64,000 bases of DNA from Uloborus plumipes (taxonomy: Eukaryota > Arthropoda > Arachnida > Araneae > Uloboridae). The position numbers and the translations under genes were made by a program. Where the stretch lies: assembly GCA_038373865.1 (NCBI GenBank), contig JAXGGA010005628.1, positions 1 to 64,000 on the forward strand. The letters are read 5' to 3'. Position 1 is the stretch's first letter, and every line of letters starts with the position of its first letter. Below are positions 11,642-24,676 of the stretch, piece by piece. The notes beneath the pieces are model-generated. The model searched no databases, was not told where the DNA came from, and was given only the letters and a program-made list of their open reading frames with translations.

Positions 11642-14600
11642 CTATTGCTCAGAAAATGAATCTATTACTTTGGTTTGAAAGAGAGCCAACTGAAGTTTGT
11701 GTTTTTCTGATAAATCATGACAGGGGGTAAGTCCCCCGCCTAGGCAGGGGACTGTGCCAGGTGACTGTGTTTTTGCTCTTTGTTGCGTAATATCTGCAAA
11801 ACTATTGGAACATAATTAGTTACGAGACTACCTATAAATTTAGGCACCAATCGTGGACATAATAACTGAAATATTTTATAATTAAATTAATTGACATTAA
11901 TAAAATCGCTTCCCAGAGGACTGTTTTCGCAACGACCCTGATGCATACTTTCATCACAAATGTGGCTCTCAAACTAAGCAAAGTAGCGTTTCAACACCGT
12001 TCTCAGCGATTTCGGCAAATTCACACTGATTACTTTAAACTTCAATCCAAAAAGAATTTGCAAAAGTTATAGATTTTTCGTATTACAGCTTTGAATTTGT
12101 TGCAGGGGACTGTTTGAAAAGAACTCCGGACAGAATTTACATGACAATTTTACGTTTTAGTAATACGTAATTATACCTTATTTCATAAGAAAAATATAGC
12201 TTCATTTTTCTATTTCTATATATTAATTGCCAAATTTATGTAGTGTTAATAGGTTTTTTGAAATACTATCTTGAACAGTTAGACTATGGTATTGGAACAG
12301 CCAGGGTACTCTGTTTTTGGCGCTAAGATAATTTCTAGAAAAAAAAATTAAATTGTTATCACTCCAAATACAATTGGGCCTCCAAGTATTAATGCTTTAC
12401 TAGTACTAAGGGCGATAATTACTTTATTACACTTTATTATTTTTTAAATACTCAGTCCGGACATCCAATTACCAGTTTACAGGGAATCGCCCATATAACA
12501 CTGCAGTTTTATGCGTTTCAAACAGTGTTTAAAAACAAAGGAATAAATCCTGTTTTTATTTTTTTCGAGGATGAACTTAAGTGGTAGATTTTTTTTAATA
12601 TTGAAGGAATTGTTTAGTAGAGCAACCTTTATGGCGGGAAACAGTCCTTATGAAGGGTTGTCTCGTCCTATCCAGGTTTTCAATTATATTTACACTGTAA
12701 CTAATAATATTAGAAAAATTTGAAAAAATAAAAAGTAAATTCATTTTCAAGACAGCTTTAGTACTACTTCTGAACCTAATATTTTAAAGTGAGTTAAATA
12801 TGATGCATAGAAATATCTGTAACCATAAATAAATATCAAATATAAGTAGATATCCATCCAGTTGTCTGAAATGCCCTCGGTTGAAACATATTTACTACCG
12901 TCAAATAACAAACAAAATGTTTGTGTAACGTAAATGACATTTTTTTTTCTAGCATCTATGCCGATTCGAGGATTAATGTTCAAAAGTATAATTAATGGTT
13001 TTAGAGTACAACTTTATTTTTTACTTTTCAGAGGAGCTCACAATTATTTTTACGATAGTTTGATTCTTTCTTCTATTCTGTTTTGAAAAAGGTTATTTTT
13101 TCTTCATCATTTATTTTATGCGTGTATTTATTGATTTCGTTTTAACTTTTATTTGTTTGTGTTCTCTTCCTTCTCCCATTTAATGATTGTCCGCGTAATG
13201 CACTAAGCCATTGTTTCAGACTCGGCAATTTGCGAAATAATAATCTAGTAATGGCGAAATTTTGAATCCCAAGAGTAAAAAGATACCCTAATAATATATA
13301 AACGTTATTAATATAACTTGCAGTTATAAAAGATAACGAAATAAAATGGTATTCTTAAAAAGAGAAATATTGAGAAATACATTATCGACGGCTCTGCGAA
13401 CTTTTTTAACTAAGCCCAGTCTAGATACACAAACACCAGGATTCAGAGGAGTGAAAGATAAATACAAAAACAATGTCTACAGTTGTACACACAATATATT
13501 TTTCAACATCAAAAAATAATAATAACATTAAAACGTTTAAAAAGTTGAATTTTAAAAAGTTGAATTTAAAAAAAGTTTTCCCTTCTGGTCAACCCAAGAC
13601 TTTTAGGAATGTATTTGGGTGAGCCATGATGTTCATTGAATATCGTGCAAGTAGTGAAAACTTTCTCACCCCCCCCCCACCCCCCTCATGAACATTAGTG
13701 TCCTGGAGTATTCTGTACGTAGTCTTGATAAACATTACGTTATTTTTCGCTCTTAATTGATAAGTTTAATACTACTAATTAGCAACGATACTATTAAAAA
13801 AACTAATAAAAAATGATAGTTTAGTGATATTTTGGTAACTCGCTACGGATATTAAATCATAGTTTTATTGTTGATCAATGATTTAAAAGTCGCAAATTTT
13901 GATTATACTGTTAGGAACAAGAGATATTTTCGAAAAACAGAACCGATGTTACAGTATACTAAAAAATAATAATAATTGCTTACAAATTGATTTAAAAGAA
14001 TTGATGTTTTAAAATACAAAAGGACTTTACGCCAAAATTTTAAAAAATAGTTTGACTTAAAAAAAAAGAAAAAATAAGTAGTTATATTTTTGAAATGAAA
14101 ATAGTTACCCGTTTCCTATGTTTGTATTGTGAATTTTTTGTTCTTTTGAACTAACGTTGAAACGAAAGAAAAAAAATCAAACGATCAAAACGTAATTTTA
14201 CGTGCTCAAAATATTTATAATTTAATAGTGCTTTAACATTTTTTTCGACATGGCCAAGCATATCGTCGGCAACATGCTAAAATTACGAATGTGGAAATTG
14301 GCACTCATAGAACCCAAAACACTGAATATATTTTTTACCTACCTGACGTGTTTGGTAATTTTCAATTTTTAAGTTTTTATAGATATCTTAAAGTGTAAAA
14401 CTATTGTTCGAAGGTATCATTTTAATTTTAATTATTTGTAGAATTATCAAGAATAATTGTTTAAAAATATTCGCTACTTTACCAAAATGGACATTTTTGG
14501 TCGAAAGTCACCAAGTTGAAGGTCGAATCGAAGTGTCGAATATAAAATTTTAGAGAATATTCGATAGTTTACAATGATGTTTCATGGCATTCAGTTTCGA

Positions 14601-15500
14601 TACTTTACATTTAGGCTAAAAAATTGCTATAAAAATTAATAATACTGGTTTAAACGATAAAAAAAACGTTTTGTTTTACTAAGAAAAACTTTTATTGAAC
14701 ACAAGATAAGGCAATAAATCCTTAAGAATATGTTTTTTTTATTTGTATAACTGTGTAAACTGTTGAATTTCATATTCGTAAATATAGCATAACTTAATCG
14801 AGCAAAGCTGTGAATTCGTAAAAATGACATTGGCTTACGACCATTTAACAGATTCATCATTTTACCAGTAGTAGCCCTTTTTGAGTACAACGGGAAACCA
14901 TCGAACTTAAAAAACCCGATTTTTCACATTCGTTATTTTAGCATGGTACCGCGACGATATGAACAATTAATCTTTTAAAGCTGTTTAATATTGTTCCTTG
15001 AATACAATTTGGTGATTTTCAAATCCAAAAAGACTTTATTCTTTTAAACAAAATGCGTGTAAAAGCACCGAAATCAGCAAAATTTTCGTTGTAGCAAGTT
15101 GTGGTCACCAAAAACGGTTGCGAAACACCGTTGTTGGTGTTTTCTCTGGTGGGAGATAGTCACTTATCTTGAAATTTAAAAAAAACATAGAAGATAGGTA
15201 AAATGGTATTTTCAAGTCACACAAAACGCTTCTAAAGACTCAAATCTCCCTAATAATTTTAGCAAGTCTTTTTTAACCCCTTTGATAAATGAATAAATCA
15301 GAATAAATGAAAGTATAAAAGAACATTTGCAAATTAATGAGTAATTAATTTGCTATATAAGCATTGCAGATTCGATAAAAAGAAGAAATAACATCAATTT
15401 CAAATTTATAATCCTATTTCGAAAGCATTTTATAGAGTAAAATAATCATCAAATTGATGGAACAGATCTGATTTAATGAAAACATAAATCTCACGCACTT
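11642..15500. other. 3.9 kb AT-rich region with no recognised feature
   Basis: No exon-like frame with splice sites, RNA gene or terminal repeats was seen. A C-run lies at 13669-13684. Confidence 0.5.
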
Positions 15501-15509
15501 TTCCTGATA

Positions 15510-15780
15510 GATTCTGTATTATAATGCCGAAATTTATGCACTGTTCTGTAAAATACGATTGGTTTGAGCCTTCAAAATGTTTTCCCTACATTACTGCTGT
15601 TGGTAGTCCTGAGATATACGGAATCTCCATAAATTTCCCGAATTGCTTTTCTTTTTATGATCCCCAAAGCGAATTCGTTTTAATTTCAATGGAGAAGAAC
15701 GGATTTGGAGAATAAAAACACGCTTTGACAGGACCTTCCGTCAAGCGTTTTAAAAAGAATGAATAGAGCCCCACTCAATG
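15510..15780. repeat. Diverged duplicate of 8290-8540
   Basis: See the entry at 7935-8630. The plus-strand frame 15524-15715 has no recognisable product and is not matched in the partner copy. Confidence 0.4.
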
Positions 15781-15856
15781 GAAACGGACTTGGAATAAAC
15801 GGATTTTTCCTCCCTCCTTTCTTTTTGACAAAATGGACGGAGGCAAACTAGTTGCA

Positions 15857-15930
15857 CTGCAAAAAAAAAAAAAAATGAACTTTTGTTTTTACGGTATAAT
15901 ACTGACAGTCAATTTAAAACTGTATCAATA
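15857..15930. mobile_element. Truncated ACTGTAAAA-family MITE
   Basis: Only the left end (actgcaaaaa, poly-A, gtttttacggtataatactgac) is present before similarity stops. Confidence 0.7.
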
Positions 15931-16096
15931 CCCTCTAGAAGGTTGCACTGGTAAGGTGATTTTTGGGGAGGGGGGGGGGCAAGTGGTAATTTGGACCAAA
16001 GCATTAAATTTCTTAAATTCAGGTATGTAATTATTACAAATCATTTGAATGAAAAAGTCCAGTTTATCTGGGGGAGAAACAGAAACTTCACATTAA

Positions 16097-16607
16097 CCCA
16101 TTAATGCCTAGCGTCCCTTTTTAGGGACGGTCCAAAAAAGGGTCTGAATTTCCCCAAAATTAACATTTTAATCAAATAATAGTGTTCAATGAGTTCCTTG
16201 GTATTGTTTCAATTCGTTGTTAACAGATTGCAGCACATAACCTTTGTAAAGTGTGTTCTGTAGCAGTTTTAATATGACCTTTATCAAAAATGACATCGTT
16301 CACAATTTCGAGTAAAAAAGCTAAGTTTTCAAAGTGATTCCCAGGTTCCCGGTTCTGTTAATTGTTGATTTTATTTCTTCTTATAAAATGTCTTTTTAAA
16401 TATTATATCGTAGACAGAAAATTTTTTTAGTAAAACAAGTATGTACCCTCTGGGGTCGATTGTAACTTTTGAGGGACGATTTTTCTTTCCTAAATAAAAC
16501 AATTACTGTTTACATAATATTTTTTTATTATTTTTCCTGTCCATTAAACACCGTTTGTAACCAGTATACAAAATATCTTTGAAAAAAAAATGTCAGGCAT
16601 TAATGGG
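16097..16607 (+). mobile_element. piggyBac-like MITE, 511 bp, TTAA flanks intact
   Basis: TTAA at 16093-16096 and 16608-16611 flank CCCATTAATGCCTAGCGTCC ... TGTCAGGCATTAATGGG. Closely related to the copy at 8690-9200. Confidence 0.92.
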
Positions 16608-16642
16608 TTAAAGTGCAAGAAGTAAATTTGAAATGTTACGTA

Positions 16643-17042
16643 CGCTGCAAAAAAAAACCTGTTGTTTCTACAGTATAATACTGACAGCAGAGGTTCCAGT
16701 TTAAAATTGTAAGAGCGCAGTAAAAATTGCAAAACTGGCTATTTTACAGTTTATTGCTGTAAAACCAGCAATTTTACGTTTATTACTGTAAAATTGGCAA
16801 TTTTTTACTGTGAAATTAGCTGTATTATACTGTTAAAAACAACTGTATAATACTGGGAGCAGAGATTCCCGTTTAAAACTGTAAAATGCACTGTAATAAG
16901 CTATGAAAATAGCAATTTTACAGTTTGTTACTGTAAACACGCAATTTTGCAGCTTACTACTGTAAAATTAGCAATTTCGCAGTTTATTACTGTAAAATTA
17001 GCTGTATTATACTGTAAAAACAACATCTGATTATTAAAGTGC
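16643..17042. mobile_element. ACTGTAAAA-family MITE
   Basis: Full-length copy with the same modular interior as 7350-7770. Its right end is decayed (aaagtgca). Confidence 0.8.
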
Positions 17043-17727
17043 ACGGCAAGCTTATTTTAAAACATTATAACCAGTAACACAACAATTCTATATCTTTCCC
17101 GAAAAAGAAAACAAAAGTTTCAAGTTACGAAGTTTACTAAAATCCCCAGCTTAGTGTTGAAATATAAAGATCTATTGATCCATTCTTAAGCGTTGTTTAA
17201 GGACTTGGTTCTTTCGAGCTAAGAAAAAACGTCTCCCTCCTGAGTTAAGAAAGAACAAAGCCCTTCAGTCACGTGGTGCTTTTGTGTCAGCTTCTTCTAA
17301 ATATCAGCTGAGTGCGGGATATCCTTTCTAACTATGTCTATCAGAAGGACATTTATCTTTGAAGTACAAGACGTTTTAATTTTTCTCCGTTCTAAAGAAT
17401 ATTATTCGATATCGTAGAAGAAAAAAAGATTTGTAATTGAAAAGTTTGAGGTGTGAGGATAAGTTAAAGTTAATAGGTACCTTTTTTTTTTTTCAATTTG
17501 CTAGACATGAGATTAATTTTCTGAACTTTTATGAGCAACGCTTATTCTGTATTTGAGAGTAATTGACATTGCCACAAAAACGTCGATGAGGAGTTGAAAG
17601 TTTTCATTTTGCGATGAATTATAGCACTGAGCTCCATTGATGGGCTCAAAAAAGGATAGTTTATCAAAATCTTGGTGCTCGGCACCTCTAAATGAAGTGT
17701 AAATAGATGAGTGACATAATGTATATG
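17043..17727. other. AT-rich spacer
   Basis: Nothing recognised. Confidence 0.5.
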
Positions 17728-18288
17728 CAGTGAACTCTCACTTATGCGCCTGCCCTAGGGACCAACAGAAAAAGGCGCATAAGTGAGAGAGACGTATAAG
17801 TGAACAAGCTTATATAAAGGACTAAAACTCAACAAAGGTTATAATGACGCAGTGAATAAGAATGTTTCTATACAAAAAGGACATATTACTACAGTTTGGC
17901 AATTACTGTAACGTAACTATAATGATTAAGAGAAAACAAAAGTTGTAGCATACCTAATTACAAACTGTTCCCTTTAAAACGATGCATAATAGATAATTGT
18001 CCCTCTCCGAACTCTAGTTCATGCGGAAAAAATGCCTTCCGTGAGCAATAAAGGCGAAAGATTAAAGAGGAAAGTAAAGAAAAATGCTTATTTTTTTAAA
18101 GAAAATAAATAAATTTTCATATATTTTAGGGAAAATTCGGCGCATAAGTGAAATATTTATCTTTAGAGCGACGCATAAACGAACGACACTATCATTATTT
18201 TGCTATGGAATGTGCTGGGACCATTCAAAATCGTCGTATAAGTGAAAAAGGCGCATAAATGAGGCGGCGTATAAGTGAGAGTTCACTG
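17728..18288. mobile_element. pogo/Tigger-like MITE, 561 bp
   Basis: Ends CAGTGAACTCTCACTTATGC and its near complement are followed by internal repeats of gcgcataagtga. The right flank is TA and the left is TG, taken as a mutated TA. No transposase frame. Confidence 0.85.
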
Positions 18289-18719
18289 TATCTAGATTTT
18301 ATTTTTTATTTAAAAAAAAGTACACATTGGCAGAATTTTGGATGTACCGAATGTCACTCCAAATTTTTCTGGATGATAAAAACCAATCCTGCACACATAA
18401 AAACATCAAATAAAAAGTGACATTTGAGCATTTGAAAATTGCAGTTATGTCACCAAATTTTCCCCTTTAAATTAAGCAGAGTTACATTAAAATTAACTAA
18501 ACAAACACGTCAAAGTTCTTCTCCTTCATTTAGATAGAACCGTCTTGATTGGCCTTTTGCCAATTCCATGGTCAAACAATAGTGCTCTTTTCTTCCCAGA
18601 TACGGCGATTATGCAGTTTCTGAACCTAACTTCGACATTTCTTTCGATATGAAGTAAAAGATATTTCATTATTCGATCCCGCTTAAAACAAAATTCTGCT
18701 AAGATGTACTATATTTCAG

Positions 18720-19335
18720 ATCCCCGACTTTTTATTTGTTGTATATTGTTTGTCAGATAAGACGAACTAACGTTAAAACGAATTGGTCTTAAAGGTCCCT
18801 TGGAGTTCGATTTAACCCTTCACTGCACGGTGTGCCAGATCTGGCACAAACCAAATAAACCCTCATATATTTCTATGATTTTTAAATGCAGTTAAACTGA
18901 GCTTTGTGCCCCTTCTGGAACATTGCTATAACAGTTTAGTGTGATTTTTATGCACTAGTTAGTTGCACTAGTCTAGGTATTACAATTCTTGCTTTTGAAA
19001 GAAAGAGTGTCTGCATTTCCGTTAGAAGTGTGCTTAGTCATTATTTCCTTTGTTCTAAAAATGTTTAAATACACTTAGTGGAAAATTTGTTTATACCACT
19101 TATGGCACAAAACACATTGTAGATTATTACACTTATCGGTATACAAAGCATATGCTATGTGCTTTGTGCCATATATAGAACAAACAATTAAAACATCATT
19201 TTTGGTGCACATTTTTAAGATTAATTTTTTTCTTCATTTTTCCTGAACTCAGGGTTATTTAAAAGGTAACAAATGATTTTTTTCATGAAAATATAAAAAA
19301 TCGTGCAGTGAAGGGTTAAGGAAGTTCGACTGTAT
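18720..19335. mobile_element. Tigger-like remnant hosting a piggyBac-like MITE
   Basis: The halves ...gtcccttggagttcgat and ggaagttcgactgta resemble the end of a pogo-type element. They are separated by the TTAA-flanked insertion at 18816-19315. A similar decayed end lies at 25925-26087. Confidence 0.55.
18816..19315. mobile_element. piggyBac-like MITE, 500 bp, second family
   Basis: TTAA at 18812-18815 and 19316-19319. Inverted ends CCCTTCACTGCACG. The interior repeats gtgccagatctggcac-like and tttgtgcc motifs. Distinct from the CCCATTAATGCC family. Confidence 0.92.
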
Positions 19336-19613
19336 GAACACAAAACAATGTCTCAGATTGCTTTTCACAGAAATATCTTTCACCAATCCTGGACGCTGCT
19401 TCCGCTGTCTATGAGTGATAAAACAAACGCATGCCGATTTTTCTTTTTTTTCTTTTTTTTTTTTTTTTTTTTGTTTGCTTTCATACCAAATAAATTAATA
19501 AATTAGTGATATTTCATCGTATGAATGCGTTTTTGTTTGTTATTTATTTGAAATGAACAAGCATTACTACCTATGTTTTGACTAAGACCAACTTCTTTTG
19601 CAACCTAAAGCAT

Positions 19614-19955
19614 ACACTGCAAAAAATGAATTGTTGTTTTTACAGTATAATAATGGCAGCCGAGGTACCAATTTAAAACTGCAAAATGCAGAGAAATAAA
19701 CTGTAAAACTAGCAACTTTACAGTTTCTTACTGTAAAGTTAAAAAAATTAGTTTATTGCAGTAAAATTTAACTGTATTATACTGTAAAAACAGCAGTATA
19801 ATACTGGCAGCCGAGGTTCTAATTTAAAACTGTAAAATAAACAATAAAAAACTAAAATTAGCAATTTTGCACTTCAATACTGCAAAGTTAGCAATTTTAC
19901 AGTTTATTACTGTAAAATTAGCTGTATTATACGCTAAAAACATCCATTTTTTAGT
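19614..19955. mobile_element. ACTGTAAAA-family MITE
   Basis: Left end ACACTGCAAAAAATGAATTG and modular cagtttcttactgtaaa interior. The right end catccattttttagtg has decayed from the family consensus. Confidence 0.82.
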
Positions 19956-22895
19956 GAACACGTGAATTGCACTGCTTTACATCCGGAAGGAATTTTGTAC
20001 ATCCCGCAAGGTGGCGTATTCGAACTTTAGATTTGAGAATAGAAACGGGCTCCGTTAGCAAATATTTAAGCAATTAATAAATGCAAGCACAAACAATTTA
20101 TATAAAAAAAATCATTTTGTGCTCAAAACTTTCTGAATAATCAGTTCTTGTACAATTTATTATCGTCACAATCTATTCATGCCCGTTTCGGGTCGTGGAA
20201 AATACAAATTATCGCCCCGAGTGAGAAAAATATGCGTTTTTTAAGAAATTTAGTTCAGGAAAGTTATGCATTAAACTTCCAAAATTAAAGTCAGCATGCA
20301 ACTTCATTACGTAAACATGTTTGAATAGACAGTAACGCACACGTAACTTTCGATTAGGAAAAAATGGAAAATTTTTGAATAATGTATGTTATGCTTATGT
20401 CGCGACATTCTTCTCTGGAGGTAAATTAATGCGCAAATTAATTAAGAATTAATTTACCGCCGTTAATTATAATATTGGTTTTTCTTCTCACGTAGGGTAC
20501 ATGTCATTAGCAATGTACGAGAATTTGTAAATTTTCGTTCCGTTTCAGAACAGTTTACTTAAAGCAATGCATTTATAATTTTGCTCGATTTTTAGCAGAT
20601 TACGTTTCTGTTAACAATCTGATGTTGTCTTGAAAATGTTTATGTAATAAGGTGCAGTTTTTGCTTTTAAAATTTTTAGTTTAACAAGTGTGTAATGACA
20701 TATACCGTTGGTTCTCTGAGTAACGACTTTCAAAGCACAACAGAAAATCGCCCTTAACCGAAATACGTTTTCAAACATAATTTTTCTAGCACTACAATAA
20801 GCTGTTAAGGACCGTGTAAAGTCGTCTTTAAATAGAAAAAGTTGTTAAATAGAGAAGAAAAGAAAAAAAAAAAAAAAAAAAACCTAACGCAAAGCAACAA
20901 TGTTTCAAAAACATCAACCGTAAAACACCGAAGCTAACTTTAAAAAACTTTTTCTAATGAAATTGTTACAGCAACTACTGATTAGCGATGAAACTTTTTA
21001 CTTCTCTTTTGCAAAAAATGTTGCTGAATTGAGCACAATTGACCAACAAGCATCGTTGGTAATTGACCCTATTCACGGTTTGGCAACGGTCTTCGCTTGC
21101 GGGTATTTACATCCAGTTTCCACAATCTTGATTGATTCCAAATCTTAAACTTCGTCTGGACTCGGTCAATACCCGCAATGACGTCACATGAATAGGGTCC
21201 ATTCTAGAAAACTCTTTCTAATGAGATGGATACTGCAACTATCCATTGACAATTTAAATGTTTCAGATAGAATTATTATTATGTATTTTGAAAAAACTTT
21301 TTTGATTAAATATATAAAAGATCGACATTGAAAAAACATCGAACACAAAACATCAATGTTTGAAAAATATCGACTGCCAAACATCGGTATTTCCGAAAAT
21401 CGACATCGATGTTGTACCACTAGTTACTACCTACAGAGCATTTTTTTCTAAACAAAACAGCATTAAGCTGTTCTCTTTAAATTCTGAATCATATACTTCG
21501 CACATCTCTTAAATTCATACTCATACTGTACATCACTTTTGGAAATAAATCGGTAAAAAAGCGTGCTGAAATTACTTGTAAAAAATAATGATTTTGTGTT
21601 TCTTTTTATACAGCGCAGCGAAAACAACTCCATTTTGTAAACTTGATAACTTGTCTTGCATTAGTATCTCTTCTCATATTTACTTTTGGAACAGTATAAT
21701 CAATAAACCAACTATTTATCTTTCTCTCCTGTTTTAATTGGTATTTTTTACCTGGGCTACTTTTTCTTTATTCCTCGAACTGAAAACCAGTGAAATACAA
21801 GCCCTCGTTTTTCTGCTCGTTTACAATAATTAAAAGCTATTTTTGTCATCATTTCGCCAGTTCATAAATTTAAAAATGCCTTTTTGTTTGAGAGCGTAAA
21901 AAAAGTGTGTGAGCAATTCCTCGGGGAGTTTATCTGAACCCATGCGAGATGATGTATTAAAACAGTTACCCCCCCCCCCCCACCACCACCAAAAAAATAT
22001 CGCGCCATTCAAATTATTTTCGTCGTCTACACAGGACCTTTGCTCAGCCGTGATATAAATTTTAATTTTTTGCTCGCTTGTTCTGACACAGATAATGGGA
22101 GTAATTAGCAAAAGCTTTCGGGCTGAAATGTCTGTTTTTAAAGGTGCTTTCCACATCAGAGGGTTTCCAGCGCTTTCAATGACAGTGCAATTTGCGCCGC
22201 ATTTGTCAGAGCTCGACGTGGCAATTAGGGGTTGAGGGGGCGGGGGGGGGAGAGGGGGAAAGAGAAACAATACTTTCCGAGAATTAATGATTTCTTGAGG
22301 TTATCTTCGGGACTAGAAAGTTCCTTGGAGTAGAAGGGAATCGTGATCAAAGTCTTTGTCTGTCTGTTCCATGTGGTGTTTAGTTGTTTTCATGCCAGCG
22401 GCCTTTTGTAGTGTTGAAGTGTCCGTTCGATGGATAACACGTCTCGATTTTTTAAGTTTTTTGTTATACTGACATTTTGTATTAAAAAATTTATTTAAAA
22501 AATGCTTGGAGAATAAACTTGCATGGGTGCAAATGACTTGCCCCCAAAGCGACGCTTATGCCACAGAGAAAGTCATTTATTTAAAAATGTTAGCTCATGT
22601 TTACCAAATGTATATCTTTAGACACTAGATCTTATTATTTTTTTTCTAATTTTGTTAGATAACATTTTGCAAGTGTTTTTTTAAGCAGTTACACATCATT
22701 TTAGATAATCCAGAGTTTACTGTATTTTTTAAAATGTAGTTTCCCTTTACTTGCAGAACAAGGTTTTTGTCACCCCGTCTAGACTTCTCAATTGCAACAA
22801 AATCTCCTCCGCACACTAAGCGCATTTTAAAACGTACATACTTTGCTTTCTTACTTATTATTTTTCAGTGTTAATTTCTAAAAAGAAATCCTTAG
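19956..22895. other. Spacer with simple-sequence tracts
   Basis: A poly-A run at 20863-20882, C- and G-runs near 21969-21980 and 22235-22255, and a small inverted repeat at 20421-20460 are visible. 21320-21420 has repeated catcgat/acatcga motifs of a decayed element. No gene was recognised. Confidence 0.5.
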
Positions 22896-22896
22896 T

Positions 22897-24676
22897 TGGG
22901 CATTCCACCGAAAATCCGACAGTTTTCTTCACACGTGACATATCTTTACTCTATTTCAAAAGTAATATCATTTTTAAAAGAAATAATAATTACAAATTCA
23001 TGCCTAAGAAATCATACATACATTTGTGATTTTATGTCTCTGGGCCATTCCATGAAAAGTGAAACCAATTGGTCAAAAATTCATATTGAAGTTATGTTGC
23101 TATGTTATACATCATTTTAAAGCTTAAAATGTATATTTTAAGAATCCTGCATTGGTTTTTCGGTGAGAGTTAGAATAATACTTGTTTTCTTAGTTGGGAA
23201 GTACGATATTCACGAACTTGTAAAAATCAGAAAAAAGAACACATTTTCAAATGCATATTTCTCATCGAAAAATAAAAACAAAAATAACTTCTTGTAGCAC
23301 AATTTTAACTACTAAGACGGTACTATAATAATATGCATTCATTAATTTCCTTTGAATTGATCTAAATGGTGTAGTTGAAGTTTGAAAAAAAAGAAGTTTG
23401 ATGTTACGTCTGTAACAAAAAAGAGAGGAAAAGTTGTTATTACGTCCTAAAAAATCAAAATAAAAAAAACCCTTAATGGTCCTTTTGGCAAATTCTTAGA
23501 GTAATTGCCCACCATAGTTAAAAATATTGCAACTGATTTAGTTTTTAAATTAATGCCGTTACAGACGTAACATTTCGGACATAACAAAGGGCTCTATGTT
23601 ACGTCCGTAGCAAAAGTAAATTTCCAATTAAATAGGTAAAACACACAGGATGAGCAATACATGTATGTAGCATAATATGGTAGGAGTACTAAAGTTTCTG
23701 GTATTCTGATTTTGAAATTTTTAATTATCTCGGCACGTAATTGAAATTTATTTGCGAAAATGCCGTTCGAATTTCGAAAACGTCGGACGAAAAAGGACAC
23801 ATTTTTTCATTCAAAAAAAATTATCAAAATTGACCAACTGTCACCAAGAAGGTTAAATTTTAGTTTGGTACTAGTATTCTGCTATATCATCCAACATTTT
23901 CAAATTTTTAAGTTCTCCTAAGACCAATCACTGATTCCAGGGAGGAAATTACTTTTCCAGATTTTTTTATGTAGCAGCCTCATTATGCATTAATTTTAAG
24001 AATACAAATAAATAAATTTGTATGAAGGCCCTTCTAAACTTTTCTTGTGTCAATCTTTCTTGGCAATAATTGTCTTAAGATGCATTAATTTATTGTTACA
24101 TATTGACATATCGGCATATGCTCTCACTTCCCCCAGACTTACCCAAATTTTCTAAAACTGTTACAGTATAACTTAAAATATTCAAATAATGTGTTAATTA
24201 ATGCTACTGTGTTTTAGCACAAAAATCTTTGTTTATTCCTGCTTTAAAATACTGTTTTCTACTTTCAAATCAGAAATGTTACGTCTGTAACACCACTTTA
24301 TTTCGTCCGTAACAAGTTTATGAATTTTTTTCACAAATTCAGCAGTCAAAATCCACACAATCTTTATGGTTTTAGAAAGCTTGAAGTCTCTAGAACACGT
24401 ATTAAAAAAAAGTTCAAAATTTCCGTATAGTTCAGAGGAATATTGTAAGTTGTATGACGTAGTCGAGTTTTTGCTGTTTTGTGAATTACGTCTGTAACAG
24501 GCAGTTTTTAATTTCTGTATTTTTTTGTAATTAAGCAATCTGCACGCAAATTTAATGTAGCATAAACATCATCAAGTTACACTACAGGAAAAAAAATTGA
24601 AGACTTTCATCAGCCCAAACTAGAATTATTTGTGTTCAAAGTCTGCGATTGTTACGTCTGTAACGATGGAATTGCC
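22897..24676. repeat. Repeat bounded by GGGCATTCCA-type ends with GTTACGTCTGTAAC motifs
   Basis: Imperfect inverted ends gggcattccaccg and cgatggaattgcccc bound about 1.8 kb. Within it the motif GTTACGTCTGTAAC or close variants recur near 23403, 23562, 23598, 24277, 24303, 24487 and 24649. A second end-like string, gggccattccatgaaaag, lies at 23042. Related pieces occur at 34140-34518, 55083-55620, 56239 and 62053-62080. Class unknown. Confidence 0.6.
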
